A DNA stretch of 64,000 nucleotides, from the NCBI RefSeq assembly GCF_018403765.1, contig NZ_BOVQ01000002.1:248001-312000 (forward strand). Reading direction: 5' to 3'. Position numbers and translations under genes: made by a program. The notes below the pieces were generated by a model, which worked only from the letters and a program-made list of their open reading frames with translations, had not been told where the DNA came from and did not search any database. Below, piece by piece: positions 38,951 to 48,057 of this stretch; position 1 is the stretch's first letter; each line of letters opens with the position of its first letter. The stretch is from Lactococcus nasutitermitis. Lineage in GTDB: Bacteria > Bacillota > Bacilli > Lactobacillales > Streptococcaceae.

Positions 38951-39141
38951 TGGAAAATAAATTAGAAACATTGCGTCAAAAAATGATGGATATGGAAATC
39001 GTGACGATTGCTGCCGCAGTTGATTTGACAGGTCTATCACGTGAAGCAATCATTGATTTTGTCAATGCTGACAGTGCACTCAGAATTTTTGACGAAAAAA
39101 ATTCATGTTGGATTAATGAAAATGTTGAAGGACACTGTTAA
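38950..39141 (+). CDS. Small protein of unknown function
   Basis: 63 residues, not recognised. It contains a helix-turn-helix-like stretch (IAAAVDLTGLSREAIIDFVN, about 20-39), so a DNA-binding or adaptor role is conceivable. The start has no Shine-Dalgarno and a TATAAT 6 nt upstream. One palindrome copy lies before it and one just after it. With the next gene it forms a plus-strand pair in a minus-strand region. Confidence 0.55.
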   Translation: MENKLETLRQKMMDMEIVTIAAAVDLTGLSREAIIDFVNADSALRIFDEKNSCWINENVEGHC

Positions 39142-39145
39142 ATTT

Positions 39146-39165
39146 TTTTGACAGAACTGTCAAAA
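39146..39165. repeat. Dispersed palindrome copy (between the two small genes)
   Basis: TTTTGACAGAACTGTCAAAA, perfect, in the 77-bp gap; may act as a terminator or stem for the first gene. Confidence 0.93.
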
Positions 39166-39218
39166 GTATTTTTTTAGAAAATACGAAATAAACGTAAATT
39201 TAAAACAAGGAGATCACT

Positions 39219-39533
39219 ATGTTTGGAAAACCTAAAAAAGTTAAATTTTCAAAAAAAGAACAGAAATTCATCGACAAATTGAATGGATTGCTCAATGACA
39301 ACGACGTTTTTGAAAGCGAAAAAGAGTATCTCCAAAAAGCAAAAACACTTTTTGAAGCTGGCACTTATTTCCCAAATGTCGTACATCGCATGGAAGTCAC
39401 TTTTCGTCCGCTCGCTGTCCAACAAAAATTGTCGCCAAAAATGGTAAGCTTCTACACAGAATTTCCAAAAATTCTCCTAGCAACCTTACCTTTGGGTTCA
39501 AATCCAACAATGTTGCAAGGTTTACCACTTTGA
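39219..39533 (+). CDS. Small basic protein of unknown function
   Basis: 104 residues, not recognised. Basic, helical N-terminus (KKVKFSKKEQKFIDKLNGLL) then SEKEYLQKAKTLFEAGTYF and a hydrophobic C-terminus. A clear AAGGAG lies before the ATG, so it is translated. The stop TGA is inside a palindrome copy (39529-39546). It is convergent with the amino-acid binding protein and shares a hairpin-rich intergenic region with it. Confidence 0.6.
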   Translation: MFGKPKKVKFSKKEQKFIDKLNGLLNDNDVFESEKEYLQKAKTLFEAGTYFPNVVHRMEVTFRPLAVQQKLSPKMVSFYTEFPKILLATLPLGSNPTMLQGLPL

Positions 39534-39546
39534 CAATTCTGTCAAA
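39529..39546. repeat. Dispersed palindrome copy (overlapping a stop codon)
   Basis: TTTGACA-ATTC-TGTCAAA; its TGA ends the 104-residue gene. Confidence 0.85.
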
Positions 39547-39563
39547 AGTACCTTGCGCCAAAA

Positions 39564-39591
39564 ATATTTTTGACAGTTCTGTCAAAAATAT
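39564..39591. repeat. Dispersed palindrome copy with the longest arms
   Basis: Perfect 12-bp arms: ATATTTTTGACA, GTTC, then the complement. Confidence 0.95.
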
Positions 39592-39598
39592 TGACATC

Positions 39599-39636
39599 AA
39601 AAAAACTCCTGTCTTAAATTTTGACAAGAGTTTTTT
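39599..39636. terminator. Shared terminator
   Basis: AAAAACTC-C-TGTC / GACA-A-GAGTTTTTT stem between the convergent small gene and the ABC binding protein; A and T tracts on both sides. Confidence 0.8.
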
Positions 39637-39640
39637 CAGT

Positions 39641-40489
39641 TTATTTTGTCTTAAATTGGCTCGCTTCAGGCACTTGATTGTCCCCGAAATATTTTTCGGA
39701 CAATTTCTTCAAATAACCATCTTTAGCAAACTTCTTCACTTCCTTGTTCAAAGCCTTTTGCAATTTTGTTTGTGAATTATCAAGTACAAAATATTCATAA
39801 GTCTTAAAACTTGGATACTTATTCAAATCCGTTGGAATATGGTCAACTACACCAGTAATTGCATGTGTTTTCACAAGATTTTCAGCCGCAGATTTTGAAG
39901 CAAACAAGAAATCAAGCTGTCCACTAGAAATGCCTTCCAAACGGTCTGCAAGCGCACGTTGACTATAAGTCACCGTAATTTTCTTTGATGGGTGTTTTTC
40001 ATTCCAAGTCGTCAAAATATCGCCATAGTTTGTCCCAGTTGGAATTTCCGTTTTCTTGCCAGCAAGTTGCGTAATTTTTGTGATATCTTCTTTCTTACTA
40101 GAGAAAATCGCATTGATTCCCTCAGCCGTTGGATAACTGAAAAGATATTTCTCAGCACGCGCTTTTGTTTTACCGAAATTATTTGCCGCAATCTGCGCAC
40201 GTCCACCATCCAAAGCAGAAAGCAAAGCTGAATCATCATAAACTTGATATTTAAACTTATATTGTTTCAAATCCTTATCAGCCTTATGCAAAATATCATA
40301 TTCAAAACCAGTCAACTTACCATCTTTCATATATTCATAAGGATTTGAATCCGATGAAATAGCAACTGTGATTGTCTTTGGCTTTTTTGTGCTGGCTTGT
40401 GCTGTTTGAGTATTTGCAAGGCTCAATACAGTCGCACTCGCCAAAGCTAACGTAGATAAACTAACGATTTTTTTAATATTTTTATTCAT
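39641..40489 (-). CDS. Amino-acid ABC transporter substrate-binding protein
   Basis: 282 residues from ATG 40489 (GGAG spaced 7 nt before). Signal peptide about 1-33 (MNKNIKKIVSLS to TAQASTKK) without a lipobox Cys, so it is either released or held by its uncleaved signal. The solute-binding fold type 3 shows ITVAISSDSNPYEYMKDGKL, TGFEYDILHKADKDL and LADRLEGISSGQLDFLFAS. The family carries polar amino acids or cystine. No permease or ATPase is adjacent, so its partners are elsewhere. Confidence 0.85.
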   Translation of the reverse strand: MNKNIKKIVSLSTLALASATVLSLANTQTAQASTKKPKTITVAISSDSNPYEYMKDGKLTGFEYDILHKADKDLKQYKFKYQVYDDSALLSALDGGRAQIAANNFGKTKARAEKYLFSYPTAEGINAIFSSKKEDITKITQLAGKKTEIPTGTNYGDILTTWNEKHPSKKITVTYSQRALADRLEGISSGQLDFLFASKSAAENLVKTHAITGVVDHIPTDLNKYPSFKTYEYFVLDNSQTKLQKALNKEVKKFAKDGYLKKLSEKYFGDNQVPEASQFKTK

Positions 40490-40610
40490 ATTTAATCTCC
40501 TTAATTCTAAAACAATGAAATCTTTTGATATCATCTATCTTAACACAAACTAAATATTAGCACCATAAAAAAATCTTATCACAAAAATAAAATTTTCCAA
40601 AGCTTACACA

Positions 40611-40633
40611 AAAAAAGAGTAGAACAACTACTC
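40611..40633 (-). terminator. Terminator after rsmI
   Basis: GAGTAG-N5-CTACTC followed by seven T on the minus strand; overlaps the rsmI stop. Confidence 0.85.
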
Positions 40634-41494
40634 AATTTCATGATAATCATTATAAAGTTCTTGCCGCGCCAAACCACGTTCTTTCGCAATCTGCTTAATC
40701 GCCACATTTGGCTTCACGCCATTGCCAATCAGCGATTTAACTGCTTCAACAGGAGCCAAGTCAGGTTCATCTACCTTAATTTGCATCTCATCAGCCCCAG
40801 AAACAATCATCAAACATTCGCCTTTTATCGGCTGCTCAGCAAGCGACTCAAGCACCTCCGAAATCCGCCCACGCCGATATTCTTCATAGATTTTCGTCAA
40901 TTCGCGAACAAGCACAATCTCTCTATCCCCATAAATCTCAGTGATATTTTTCAAAGTATCTGCCACACGAAAAGGATTTTCATAGAAAATTTGCGTCTCA
41001 GGATAAGTCACCTTTGATAGCAAAAACTTCTTCTGCTCACCAGCTTTTCTCGGCAAAAAGCCATAAAAAATGTGCGGTTGCGGTACCAGCCCAGAAGCAA
41101 TCAGCGCCGTAATCCCAGCAGACGCGCCCGGCAAAGCCACCACATCAATCTCTCGCTTAATCGCCTCAACCACCAAATCATGACCAGGATCCGAAATACT
41201 CGGCATTCCCGCATCAGAAACCTGCGCAATCGACTTCCCAGAACTCAAAAAATCCAGTAATTTCGGAATTTTTTCATAAGAATTATGCTCGTGAAAACTC
41301 TCCTGTGGTACTTTTATCTCAAAATGATTGAGCAATTTTTGCGTATTTCTCGTATCTTCTGAAGCAATCAAATCCACACTTTTCAGCATTTCAAGACTGC
41401 GCAAAGTCATATCCTGCATATTGCCAATCGGTGTCGGCACTAAAAACAGCGTACCAGCCGTTTTTTCCCCTTTAAAACTCCGTTGTAAATTCAT
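40628..41494 (-). CDS. rsmI: 16S rRNA 2'-O-ribose C1402 methyltransferase
   Basis: 288 residues, SpoU-unrelated tetrapyrrole-methylase fold. [50 protein letters not shown] and [17 protein letters not shown] are the RsmI signatures. It methylates C1402 of 16S rRNA together with RsmH. Overlaps yabA by 4 bp; last gene of the tmk-holB-ricT-yabA-rsmI series. Confidence 0.96.
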   Translation of the reverse strand: MNLQRSFKGEKTAGTLFLVPTPIGNMQDMTLRSLEMLKSVDLIASEDTRNTQKLLNHFEIKVPQESFHEHNSYEKIPKLLDFLSSGKSIAQVSDAGMPSISDPGHDLVVEAIKREIDVVALPGASAGITALIASGLVPQPHIFYGFLPRKAGEQKKFLLSKVTYPETQIFYENPFRVADTLKNITEIYGDREIVLVRELTKIYEEYRRGRISEVLESLAEQPIKGECLMIVSGADEMQIKVDEPDLAPVEAVKSLIGNGVKPNVAIKQIAKERGLARQELYNDYHEIE

Positions 41495-41805
41495 CTATAA
41501 AGTAACTCCGTGCAAAAAGCGCAAGGTTCATCAAGCTCTCTACGCTGTCCATAAAAATTCGTACAAATATGAAATCCATCATCATAAATCGTAATCAGAT
41601 TTGAATTTGGCTGTGATTTTGTTGGTTCTTTATGTTCCAACTCCGACAAACGGTCACGCAATTTTTCGATTTCCATGCGCAAAGTCACATTTTCGGTCAA
41701 TGAACTTTCTAATTCTTTTTTTATTGCTGAAACCTGTTCTAATGTTGTCGTCAATGCGTTTTCTAGCTGATTTAATTCTTCAAAAATTTTATTTTTATCT
41801 GTCAT
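41491..41805 (-). CDS. yabA: Replication initiation control protein YabA
   Basis: 104 residues from ATG 41805 (GAGGAAAG before it). N-terminal coiled coil (about 1-60; [20 protein letters not shown]) and a C-terminal zinc module ([11 protein letters not shown] and [10 protein letters not shown]). YabA binds DnaA and the sliding clamp and limits re-initiation. Overlaps ricT by 11 bp and rsmI by 4. Confidence 0.95.
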   Translation of the reverse strand: MTDKNKIFEELNQLENALTTTLEQVSAIKKELESSLTENVTLRMEIEKLRDRLSELEHKEPTKSQPNSNLITIYDDGFHICTNFYGQRRELDEPCAFCTELLYR

Positions 41806-42580
41806 CACTTTCCTCAATTTCTGAAATATCGAATTCTTTACTATAATCTTCAAATCTCAGCTTGACTTTATTTCCTAAAATATTCAACCCAATCACTCGT
41901 CCGCGTCCTTCTTCCATTTCCAACCATTGTCCAAAATCAGGAAATCTCTGTTGCGCCTCACGATAAAAGTCATCTTCATAAGTCAAACAGCACATCAAAC
42001 GTCCACAAAGTCCATTAAGTTTACTTTGTTTGAGCGATAAAGTCTGATTTTTAGCCATTTTTATCGAAACATTTGGAAATTCATAGATAAACTCCGAGCA
42101 GCAAAGCGGACGACCACAAGGACCAATTCCACCATAAATCTTGGACGCATCTCGCGTACCAATCTGCCGCAATTCAATCCTTGTTCTGAAAATAGAAGCC
42201 AGCTCACGAAGCAAAGCACGAAAATCCACCCGATTATCCGCTGTAAACGAAATAAAAAGTTGCGTTTTATCAAGATTAAAAGCCACTTCAATGATTTTCA
42301 TATCTAAATCATTAGCTATCACTGCCTCACGTATCAGTACTTTTGCTTCTTGAGACTGTTTTTTTAAATTCTCAATCAAGCGAAAATCTTCAATAGAAGC
42401 CTCCCGCGCAATTTTGATTTCAGTCTCAATATTCGTATCTTCAGCAAAACTTCGGAAAACCCGACCATAATTTAGTCCTTTTTCCGAACGAATAATCACA
42501 TCCACTTGTGGTGCTAAAACAAGTTCACTTTCCGCAAAAAGATTTTGTTCGCCATGCTCAAATTTAATTTCATAAATCAT
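41795..42580 (-). CDS. ricT: RicT (YaaT), PSP1-domain protein
   Basis: 261 residues from ATG 42580, with AAGGTGA 5 nt before it; a GTG three codons earlier is less likely. PSP1 domain throughout; Cys-rich sites [12 protein letters not shown] and [14 protein letters not shown] hold iron-sulfur clusters in B. subtilis, where the Y-complex directs RNase Y mRNA processing. Operon position after holB is conserved. Confidence 0.93.
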   Translation of the reverse strand: MIYEIKFEHGEQNLFAESELVLAPQVDVIIRSEKGLNYGRVFRSFAEDTNIETEIKIAREASIEDFRLIENLKKQSQEAKVLIREAVIANDLDMKIIEVAFNLDKTQLFISFTADNRVDFRALLRELASIFRTRIELRQIGTRDASKIYGGIGPCGRPLCCSEFIYEFPNVSIKMAKNQTLSLKQSKLNGLCGRLMCCLTYEDDFYREAQQRFPDFGQWLEMEEGRGRVIGLNILGNKVKLRFEDYSKEFDISEIEESDDR

Positions 42581-42590
42581 TGCTGTCACC

Positions 42591-43463
42591 TTATTTTTCC
42601 ATTTCTAGCACAATCGTGTCAAGGCAAGCTTCAAACTGAACATTGCTCTGCCACATTTTTATTGCTCGAAAAGTTTTTTGAATTTTTTTCATTAGATTTT
42701 CTTGATTTAAAAGCTGTAAAAGTACGTTAAACGCAACTTGTTGTTTTTCTTTATCATCAAAATTCTCCGTTAATGTTGACAAATAAAGAAAACTTTCATC
42801 AGAGTTCGTCTGAAGCAATTTCACAAACTGCTGTAATTTTTTTTGCCCCTCAACATACCAGCTACTCTGAGCCAACTTCAAAGCCTCATCTGTCGAGGTA
42901 CAAATCTGACTAAGTAACTCCGCTTGTGTCGTTAAAACACCATTTTTCTCCAAAAAATCTTGAAGATAGCGCGTATTTTTAGGCAAATGAACAATCTGTG
43001 TTCGAGATTTTATCGTAGCCAAAATTTGATTTTCATTTTCTGTTAAAAGAAAAATATGACTCTCACTTGTGGGCTCTTCGATTGATTTTAGCAAAGCATT
43101 TGCTGCATTCGGATGCATTTTTTCAGCTGAGCGAATAATCACAACTTTTTTACTACTTTCGTAGCCAGATTCATTAAAAACCGTTGTCACTTCGCGTATC
43201 TGTGCTGTTTTTATCGTTTGCCCTTCCGGTTCAACAAAATGCAAATCTGCAAAATCAAAACTTGCCACCAAGCGACAGGTTCGACAACTTTCATCAGGTA
43301 AACCATTCACAGGATGTTCACAAAAAATCGCTTGACTCAGCCAAATCGCCAATTCTAAACCACCAAATCCACCAGCCAACAGATAAGCATGACTCAGTTT
43401 ATCCTGCTCCAGAATACGTGAAAACTGTGCAACTATCTCTGACTGAATTTCATCAATTTTCAT
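42591..43463 (-). CDS. holB: DNA polymerase III subunit delta'
   Basis: 290 residues. AAA+ fold with modified Walker A (HAYLLAGGFGGLELAIWL), zinc Cys in FCEHPVNGLPDESCRTC (about 47-63), and sensor region ANALLKSIEEPTSESHIFLL. Part of the clamp loader. Between tmk and ricT, as in other Firmicutes. Confidence 0.93.
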   Translation of the reverse strand: MKIDEIQSEIVAQFSRILEQDKLSHAYLLAGGFGGLELAIWLSQAIFCEHPVNGLPDESCRTCRLVASFDFADLHFVEPEGQTIKTAQIREVTTVFNESGYESSKKVVIIRSAEKMHPNAANALLKSIEEPTSESHIFLLTENENQILATIKSRTQIVHLPKNTRYLQDFLEKNGVLTTQAELLSQICTSTDEALKLAQSSWYVEGQKKLQQFVKLLQTNSDESFLYLSTLTENFDDKEKQQVAFNVLLQLLNQENLMKKIQKTFRAIKMWQSNVQFEACLDTIVLEMEK

Positions 43464-43510
43464 GATATTCCTTTCTTTTTGAATGCTTTTATTGATTTTG
43501 TATCAAAATA

Positions 43511-43590
43511 TTTTTGATACCGCAAAGCCCTTATGACTTTAGTATTTTATATTGTGACTTTTGTCACTTAGAACAAACTATTTTGTCAAA
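43511..43590 (+). repeat. Degenerate copy of the composite repeat element
   Basis: Starts TTTTTGATACCGCAAAGCCC and ends ATTTTGTCAAA; contains GTGACTTTTGTCACTTAGA, matching the middle of the elements around metA, with several changes. In the 137-bp gap between tmk and holB. Confidence 0.65.
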
Positions 43591-43600
43591 TTTGTCAGTA

Positions 43601-44236
43601 TTAAAATTCAGCTGGAAAACGTTGTTTGATTGTCTTAACTGCTTCTGCAACTACTTTATCAAGAGATTGACTCGCATCTATCTTAACAAAACGCTCTGGT
43701 TCTGCTTCGACAATCTTTAGATAGCCCTGACGCACTTTCCTGTGCATTTCCACACGTTCCAAATCAAGACGATTGACCTCATCTGCACGGTTATTCATGA
43801 TACGTTCCAAAGCAGCATCAGTGTCAATATCCAAATATAAAGTCAAATCAGGCTTGATACCATCTGTTGCAAAATCATTGAGCCAGTCAACCACAGTCGT
43901 CCCAAGTTCTCGCCCAAATCCTTGATAAGCCACAGATGAGTCGATAAAACGGTCCATAATAACCACTTTTCCTTCACGAAGCGCAGGTAATACTTTCAGC
44001 TGCAAATGCAAACGGCGAGCAGCTGCAAAAAGGAGCATCTCTGTTTTTGCATCAATTTCTGTATTTTCAGGCTTCAAGATGATTTGTCGAATTTCTTCGG
44101 CAAGCTTAACACCACCAGGTTCGCGCGTTGTCAAAATCTCTCGTTTCATTGTTTGAAGTTCAGGGACAAGTTCTTTTAAAAGTGACGTCTTTCCAGAACC
44201 ATCTGGTCCTTCAAGAGAAATTAAAATTCCATTCAT
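43601..44236 (-). CDS. tmk: Thymidylate kinase
   Basis: 211 residues from ATG 44236. Walker [19 protein letters not shown] (about 7-24), DR(Y/F) motif [21 protein letters not shown] region [11 protein letters not shown]. It makes dTDP from dTMP. The ATG lacks a Shine-Dalgarno and has TGCTATAAT ending 7 nt upstream, so the message may be leaderless; an in-frame GTG twelve codons earlier has no ribosome site either and would span the promoter. Confidence 0.95.
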   Translation of the reverse strand: MNGILISLEGPDGSGKTSLLKELVPELQTMKREILTTREPGGVKLAEEIRQIILKPENTEIDAKTEMLLFAAARRLHLQLKVLPALREGKVVIMDRFIDSSVAYQGFGRELGTTVVDWLNDFATDGIKPDLTLYLDIDTDAALERIMNNRADEVNRLDLERVEMHRKVRQGYLKIVEAEPERFVKIDASQSLDKVVAEAVKTIKQRFPAEF

Positions 44237-44252
44237 AGCTACTATTATAGCA
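44234..44252 (-). promoter_or_regulatory. Extended -10 promoter at the tmk start
   Basis: Minus-strand TGCTATAAT (TATAAT at 44244-44249), 7 nt before the ATG; weak -35. Confidence 0.5.
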
Positions 44253-44418
44253 AAATTGCCATTAATTATCACGTTTTCATTTTTATTCTATCAATTATTT
44301 ATCCACAATAAATATTCAAAATAGAATATTTTTTATCTTCAATACAAAAAAACAACTTTTTTCACAGCAACGAAAAAACGATTAACTTGTTTTAAAGCTA
44401 GTCATAGCAACGTAAGAC

Positions 44419-44434
44419 AGGCTTAAATAAGCCT
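44419..44434. repeat. AGGCTTAAATAAGCCT palindrome
   Basis: In the divergent tmk/walR region, about 35 bp before the walR -35. No T tract, so more like an operator or a stem. Confidence 0.5.
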
Positions 44435-44469
44435 CGGATGTAAATTTTCTAAAAAATTACGCTTTTTCA

Positions 44470-44498
44470 TTGCACAAAATAATACAAAGGTGTATAAT
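44470..44498 (+). promoter_or_regulatory. Promoter of the walRKJ operon
   Basis: TTGCAC (44470-44475), 17 nt, TATAAT (44493-44498), then GAAAGGA as ribosome binding site of walR. Confidence 0.8.
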
Positions 44499-44533
44499 AG
44501 TGACAGAACTTTAACTTCTCGAAAGGAATCGTA

Positions 44534-45235
44534 ATGAAGAAAATACTTGTCGTTGACGACGAAAAACCAATCTCAGACATTGTCAAATTTAACCTCACCA
44601 AAGAGGGCTTTGAAGTTTATACCGCTTTTGACGGTGAAGCTGCTCTTGAATCATTCAAGGAAGTCAATCCTGACTTAATCTTGCTTGATTTGATGTTACC
44701 CAAAATTGATGGTCTTGATGTTGCACGTGAAATCCGTAAAACGTCTGAAGTTCCAATCATCATGGTCTCTGCTAAAGATAGCGAATTTGATAAAGTCATT
44801 GGGCTGGAACTTGGTGCTGACGATTACGTTACAAAACCATTTTCAAACCGTGAGTTACTTGCACGTATCAAAGCAAATCTACGTCGTATCTCTGCAACTC
44901 CAGTTGAAACAACGAGCAACAGTAAAAAAGAGTTGATTATCGGCGACCTTCGCATCAACCCAACACATTATGCTGCTTACAAATACGATAAACAACTTGA
45001 TTTGACACATCGTGAATTTGAATTACTCTACTACTTGGCCCAACATATCGGCGAAGTTATCACACGTGAAGCTTTGCTTGAAACTGTTTGGGGCTATGAC
45101 TACTTTGGCGATGTCCGCACAGTTGACGTTACAGTACGTCGTTTGCGTGAAAAAGTTGAAGATACTCCAAGTCGTCCTCAATATGTTTCAACACGTCGCG
45201 GAGTTGGCTACTACATGAGCAATCCACATGACTAA
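44534..45235 (+). CDS. walR: Essential cell-wall response regulator WalR/VicR
   Basis: 233 residues, OmpR family. Receiver with phospho-Asp in [16 protein letters not shown] (about 52), VDDEKP acidic pair, Lys in [10 protein letters not shown]; winged helix DNA-binding domain from about 130 ([29 protein letters not shown]). It controls peptidoglycan hydrolases and wall homeostasis. First gene of walRKJ; overlaps walK by 8 bp. Confidence 0.96.
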   Translation: MKKILVVDDEKPISDIVKFNLTKEGFEVYTAFDGEAALESFKEVNPDLILLDLMLPKIDGLDVAREIRKTSEVPIIMVSAKDSEFDKVIGLELGADDYVTKPFSNRELLARIKANLRRISATPVETTSNSKKELIIGDLRINPTHYAAYKYDKQLDLTHREFELLYYLAQHIGEVITREALLETVWGYDYFGDVRTVDVTVRRLREKVEDTPSRPQYVSTRRGVGYYMSNPHD

Positions 45236-46682
45236 ATTTTTTAGATCATTATTATTTAAAGGAGTAGTTGTTCATCTACTTCTTTTTGTCTTTTATTTCC
45301 TCGTAAATTTTCAGAACAATTTTTCTGATCTTTGGAATTTTTTATTTTATTATTTTTCTTCGTTGGCAATTCTCATTTTTATCCTGATACAACCTTCCCA
45401 GTCGATTAGGAAGATTTCTGAACAGGTAGATGGTTTTATTACTGGCGATTTTTCAATGCTAGAGCGACCAAAAGGTCACAATGAATTTACTGTTTTATAT
45501 GCAAAAATTCTTCAGCTTGGTAAAAATGTATCCAACAGTCAAAATCGTCTGGAAAGCCAACGTAATCAGCTTGATAGCATTTTAACTTACATGGTTGATG
45601 GTGTCATTGCTACCGACCGTCACGGAAAAATCGTTCTCGCAAATAAATCTGCTCTGCATTATCTCAATATGCGTGAAGAAGATGATATTTACAATCAAAA
45701 CATCGTTCAAGTTCTTGATATTGAAGATAAATACAGTTTTTATGATTTATTAGAAAAAGAACCTGAAATTGTTTTAGATACGACAAGTGCTACTAATGAA
45801 GCAATTTCTTTAAGAACAAATTTCATCCTTTTTCGGAGTGAAACTGGTTTTATTTCTGGTATCATTGCGATTTTACACGATTCAACTGAACAGGAAAAAT
45901 CAGAACGCGAACAACAACTTTTTGTTTCGAACGTCTCACATGAGTTGCGCACACCGCTCACTTCTGTGAAAGCTTATTTAGAAGCTCTCGAAGATGGAGC
46001 GATTGATGACCGTGAAATCGCTACTTCTTTTATTGGCGTATCGCTTAATGAAACAGACCGCATGATTCGAATGATTTCTGACCTCTTAACTCTTTCACGT
46101 GTGGACCAAGATAGACTTGTTCTCAATAAGGAAATTATTAATATTAGCGCCTTTTTAAACTTCCAATTAGATCGTTGGGATAAAATTATTGAAAATGATA
46201 CTGCTAAATCATTGAAAACACCTTTTAGAATTGTGCGTTCATTGCCTGAAAATCCACTCTGGCTAGAAATTGATACAGATAAAATGACACGTGTGATTGA
46301 TAATATCATCGGTAATTCAATCAAATATTCTCCTGATGGTGGAGATATTAGTGTGACTTTGAAAGTTCAGGATAATCACGTGATTTTAACGATATCCGAC
46401 CAAGGTTTGGGAATTCCAAAAGAAGATTTGCCAAAGATTTTCAAGCGTTTTTATCGTGTGGATAAAGCACGTAACAGTAATACTGGTGGTGCTGGACTTG
46501 GTTTGTCTTTTGTTTATGATATTATCAATCTTCACGGTGGAACTGTTTCTGCAAGCTCCGACGGTGAAGGTTTGGGAACAACATTTAGCGTTTCTCTTCC
46601 TTACAACTCTAACAGTGAAGATGAAGAAAACGATGATGATTGGGATTTAGAGGATTTTGATGAGCAAGTGGAGAAAAAATGA
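45228..46682 (+). CDS. walK: Sensor histidine kinase WalK/VicK
   Basis: 484 residues. Two membrane segments close together (about 10-27 and 37-55) with a loop of only about 10 residues outside, HAMP, PAS ([20 protein letters not shown], about 120-220), HisKA with [16 protein letters not shown] (His about 241), and HATPase N/G boxes ([43 protein letters not shown]). The acidic tail ([17 protein letters not shown]) is notable. Lack of an extracytoplasmic sensor domain resembles streptococcal VicK, so cues probably come through the membrane or the PAS domain. Confidence 0.95.
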   Translation: MTKFFRSLLFKGVVVHLLLFVFYFLVNFQNNFSDLWNFLFYYFSSLAILIFILIQPSQSIRKISEQVDGFITGDFSMLERPKGHNEFTVLYAKILQLGKNVSNSQNRLESQRNQLDSILTYMVDGVIATDRHGKIVLANKSALHYLNMREEDDIYNQNIVQVLDIEDKYSFYDLLEKEPEIVLDTTSATNEAISLRTNFILFRSETGFISGIIAILHDSTEQEKSEREQQLFVSNVSHELRTPLTSVKAYLEALEDGAIDDREIATSFIGVSLNETDRMIRMISDLLTLSRVDQDRLVLNKEIINISAFLNFQLDRWDKIIENDTAKSLKTPFRIVRSLPENPLWLEIDTDKMTRVIDNIIGNSIKYSPDGGDISVTLKVQDNHVILTISDQGLGIPKEDLPKIFKRFYRVDKARNSNTGGAGLGLSFVYDIINLHGGTVSASSDGEGLGTTFSVSLPYNSNSEDEENDDDWDLEDFDEQVEKK

Positions 46683-47491
46683 TAGAAAATACAGGATTTA
46701 AATATTCGATTTTAGCTTCTGGTTCAACAGGAAATTCTTTTTATGTGGAAACACCACAAAAGAAAATACTTGTTGATGCTGGACTGTCTGGGAAAAAAAT
46801 AGAAAGCCTTATGGATGAAATCGGTCGTGATATTCATGATGTTGATGCTCTCTTGATTACCCATGAACACAGTGACCATATCAAAGGAATGGGAGTTCTT
46901 GCTCGAAAATATGGTATGGAAGTTTATGCGAATGCTGAAACTTGGAGCGAAATTGACGGCAAAAATATGGTCGGTAAGATTGCTCCAGAGCAAAAACATA
47001 TCTTCGAGATGGGAAAAACGTTGACTTTTGGCGATATTGATATCGAAAGTTTCGGTGTGAGTCACGATGCAATCGCACCGCAATTTTATCGTTTCATGAA
47101 AGATGGCAAATCTTTTGTCCTCCTGACAGATACAGGTTATGTCAATGATAGAATGCGTGGAATAATAGAAAACGCTGATGGTTACCTTATGGAAAGTAAT
47201 CACGAAGTCGAAATGCTTCGCAATGGTCCTTATCCCTGGGCGACAAAACAACGTATCCTAAGTGACCGCGGACATTTGTCCAACGAAGATGGTGCTGAAG
47301 TTGCTTTCAATGTCTTAGGAAATCAGACGAAACGAATTTTTCTTGGACATTTGAGTTTACACAATAACATTAAAGAACTTGCTCATATGACAATGGATGG
47401 TTATTTGCAACAACACGATGTGGATACAAAGCGCGAAGTACACATCATTGATACCAGTCATGAACACGCGAGTCGTTTGTTTGATATTTAA
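46679..47491 (+). CDS. walJ: Metallo-beta-lactamase fold protein WalJ/VicX
   Basis: 270 residues. Metal site LLITHEHSDHIKGMGVLA (HxHxDH), Asp in LTDTGYVNDRM, and His motifs in SNHEVEMLRN and GHLSLHNN. The YycJ/VicX family are probable 5' exonucleases or DNA-repair factors; the gene always accompanies walRK. Overlaps walK by 4 bp and ends at a strong terminator. Confidence 0.94.
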   Translation: MIENTGFKYSILASGSTGNSFYVETPQKKILVDAGLSGKKIESLMDEIGRDIHDVDALLITHEHSDHIKGMGVLARKYGMEVYANAETWSEIDGKNMVGKIAPEQKHIFEMGKTLTFGDIDIESFGVSHDAIAPQFYRFMKDGKSFVLLTDTGYVNDRMRGIIENADGYLMESNHEVEMLRNGPYPWATKQRILSDRGHLSNEDGAEVAFNVLGNQTKRIFLGHLSLHNNIKELAHMTMDGYLQQHDVDTKREVHIIDTSHEHASRLFDI

Positions 47492-47520
47492 AAAAAGTTT
47501 ATCTTAGGATAAACTTTTTT
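47491..47520. terminator. Terminator of walRKJ, shared with the convergent gene
   Basis: AAAAAAGTTTATC / GATAAACTTTTTT hairpin with loop TTAG; A and T tracts on each side. Confidence 0.9.
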
Positions 47521-47525
47521 CTTTC

Positions 47526-48005
47526 TCATAAATCTCTTAATAACCACTTATCCATTGCTGAATGTTCTGAGCCATTTAAAGGCGCTGAAAGATTTTTAAA
47601 ATCATAGTTCTCATAAAGTTTTAATGCTGTTCTTAGACTACTGTGTGTTTCAAGATATATTTGCTGATAATATTTCTTAGCAAAGTCAAGTCCTGTTTCC
47701 AAGAGTTTTTTAGAATAGCCTTGTCCGCGATAAGCTGGGAGAACATAGAGCTTTTGCAATTCACAGATAGCTCCAGAAAATGGTGCAATACCAACACCTC
47801 CAATTGCTTTATCTGTTTCATCAACTAACACAAAATACTCTGCATTTTTTGCACTATGATAAAATGTCGATAATGTTGCGAGCGACGCATCATAGTATGC
47901 TGTACCTGGTAAATCAAGTTTTTCTTCTTTTAAAATCTGCTGTATCAGCTGATAAAGTGCTTGATTATCTTTTGTTTCGATAGGTCTAATTTTCATTTTT
48001 CTCAT
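47526..48005 (-). CDS. GNAT family N-acetyltransferase
   Basis: 159 residues (or 156 from the ATG three codons in). GNAT core: GGVGIAPFSGAICELQKLYV, acetyl-CoA loop PAYRGQGYSKKLLETGLDFA (about 95-114), YLETHSSLRTALKLYENYDF. Substrate unknown; the ICELQKLYV strand is shared with MarR-linked or phosphinothricin-like acetyltransferases. Downstream of the malY-type gene, from which it is split by a terminator. Confidence 0.85.
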   Translation of the reverse strand: MRKMKIRPIETKDNQALYQLIQQILKEEKLDLPGTAYYDASLATLSTFYHSAKNAEYFVLVDETDKAIGGVGIAPFSGAICELQKLYVLPAYRGQGYSKKLLETGLDFAKKYYQQIYLETHSSLRTALKLYENYDFKNLSAPLNGSEHSAMDKWLLRDL

Positions 48006-48010
48006 TTAAT

Positions 48011-48056
48011 TAAAAAATCATGGGATTTTGTTTTGAAATTCTCATGATTTTATTTT
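48011..48056 (-). terminator. Terminator after the malY-type gene
   Basis: AAAATCATG-A-GAATTT / AAAATC-C-CATGATTTTTT stem on the minus strand with T tract. Confidence 0.82.
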
Positions 48057-48057
48057 T

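Noticed and set aside
46724-47251. 175-codon minus-strand frame opposite walJ
   Set aside because: Shadow of walJ; composition rich in Phe, Ile and His as expected for antisense frames, no start signal.
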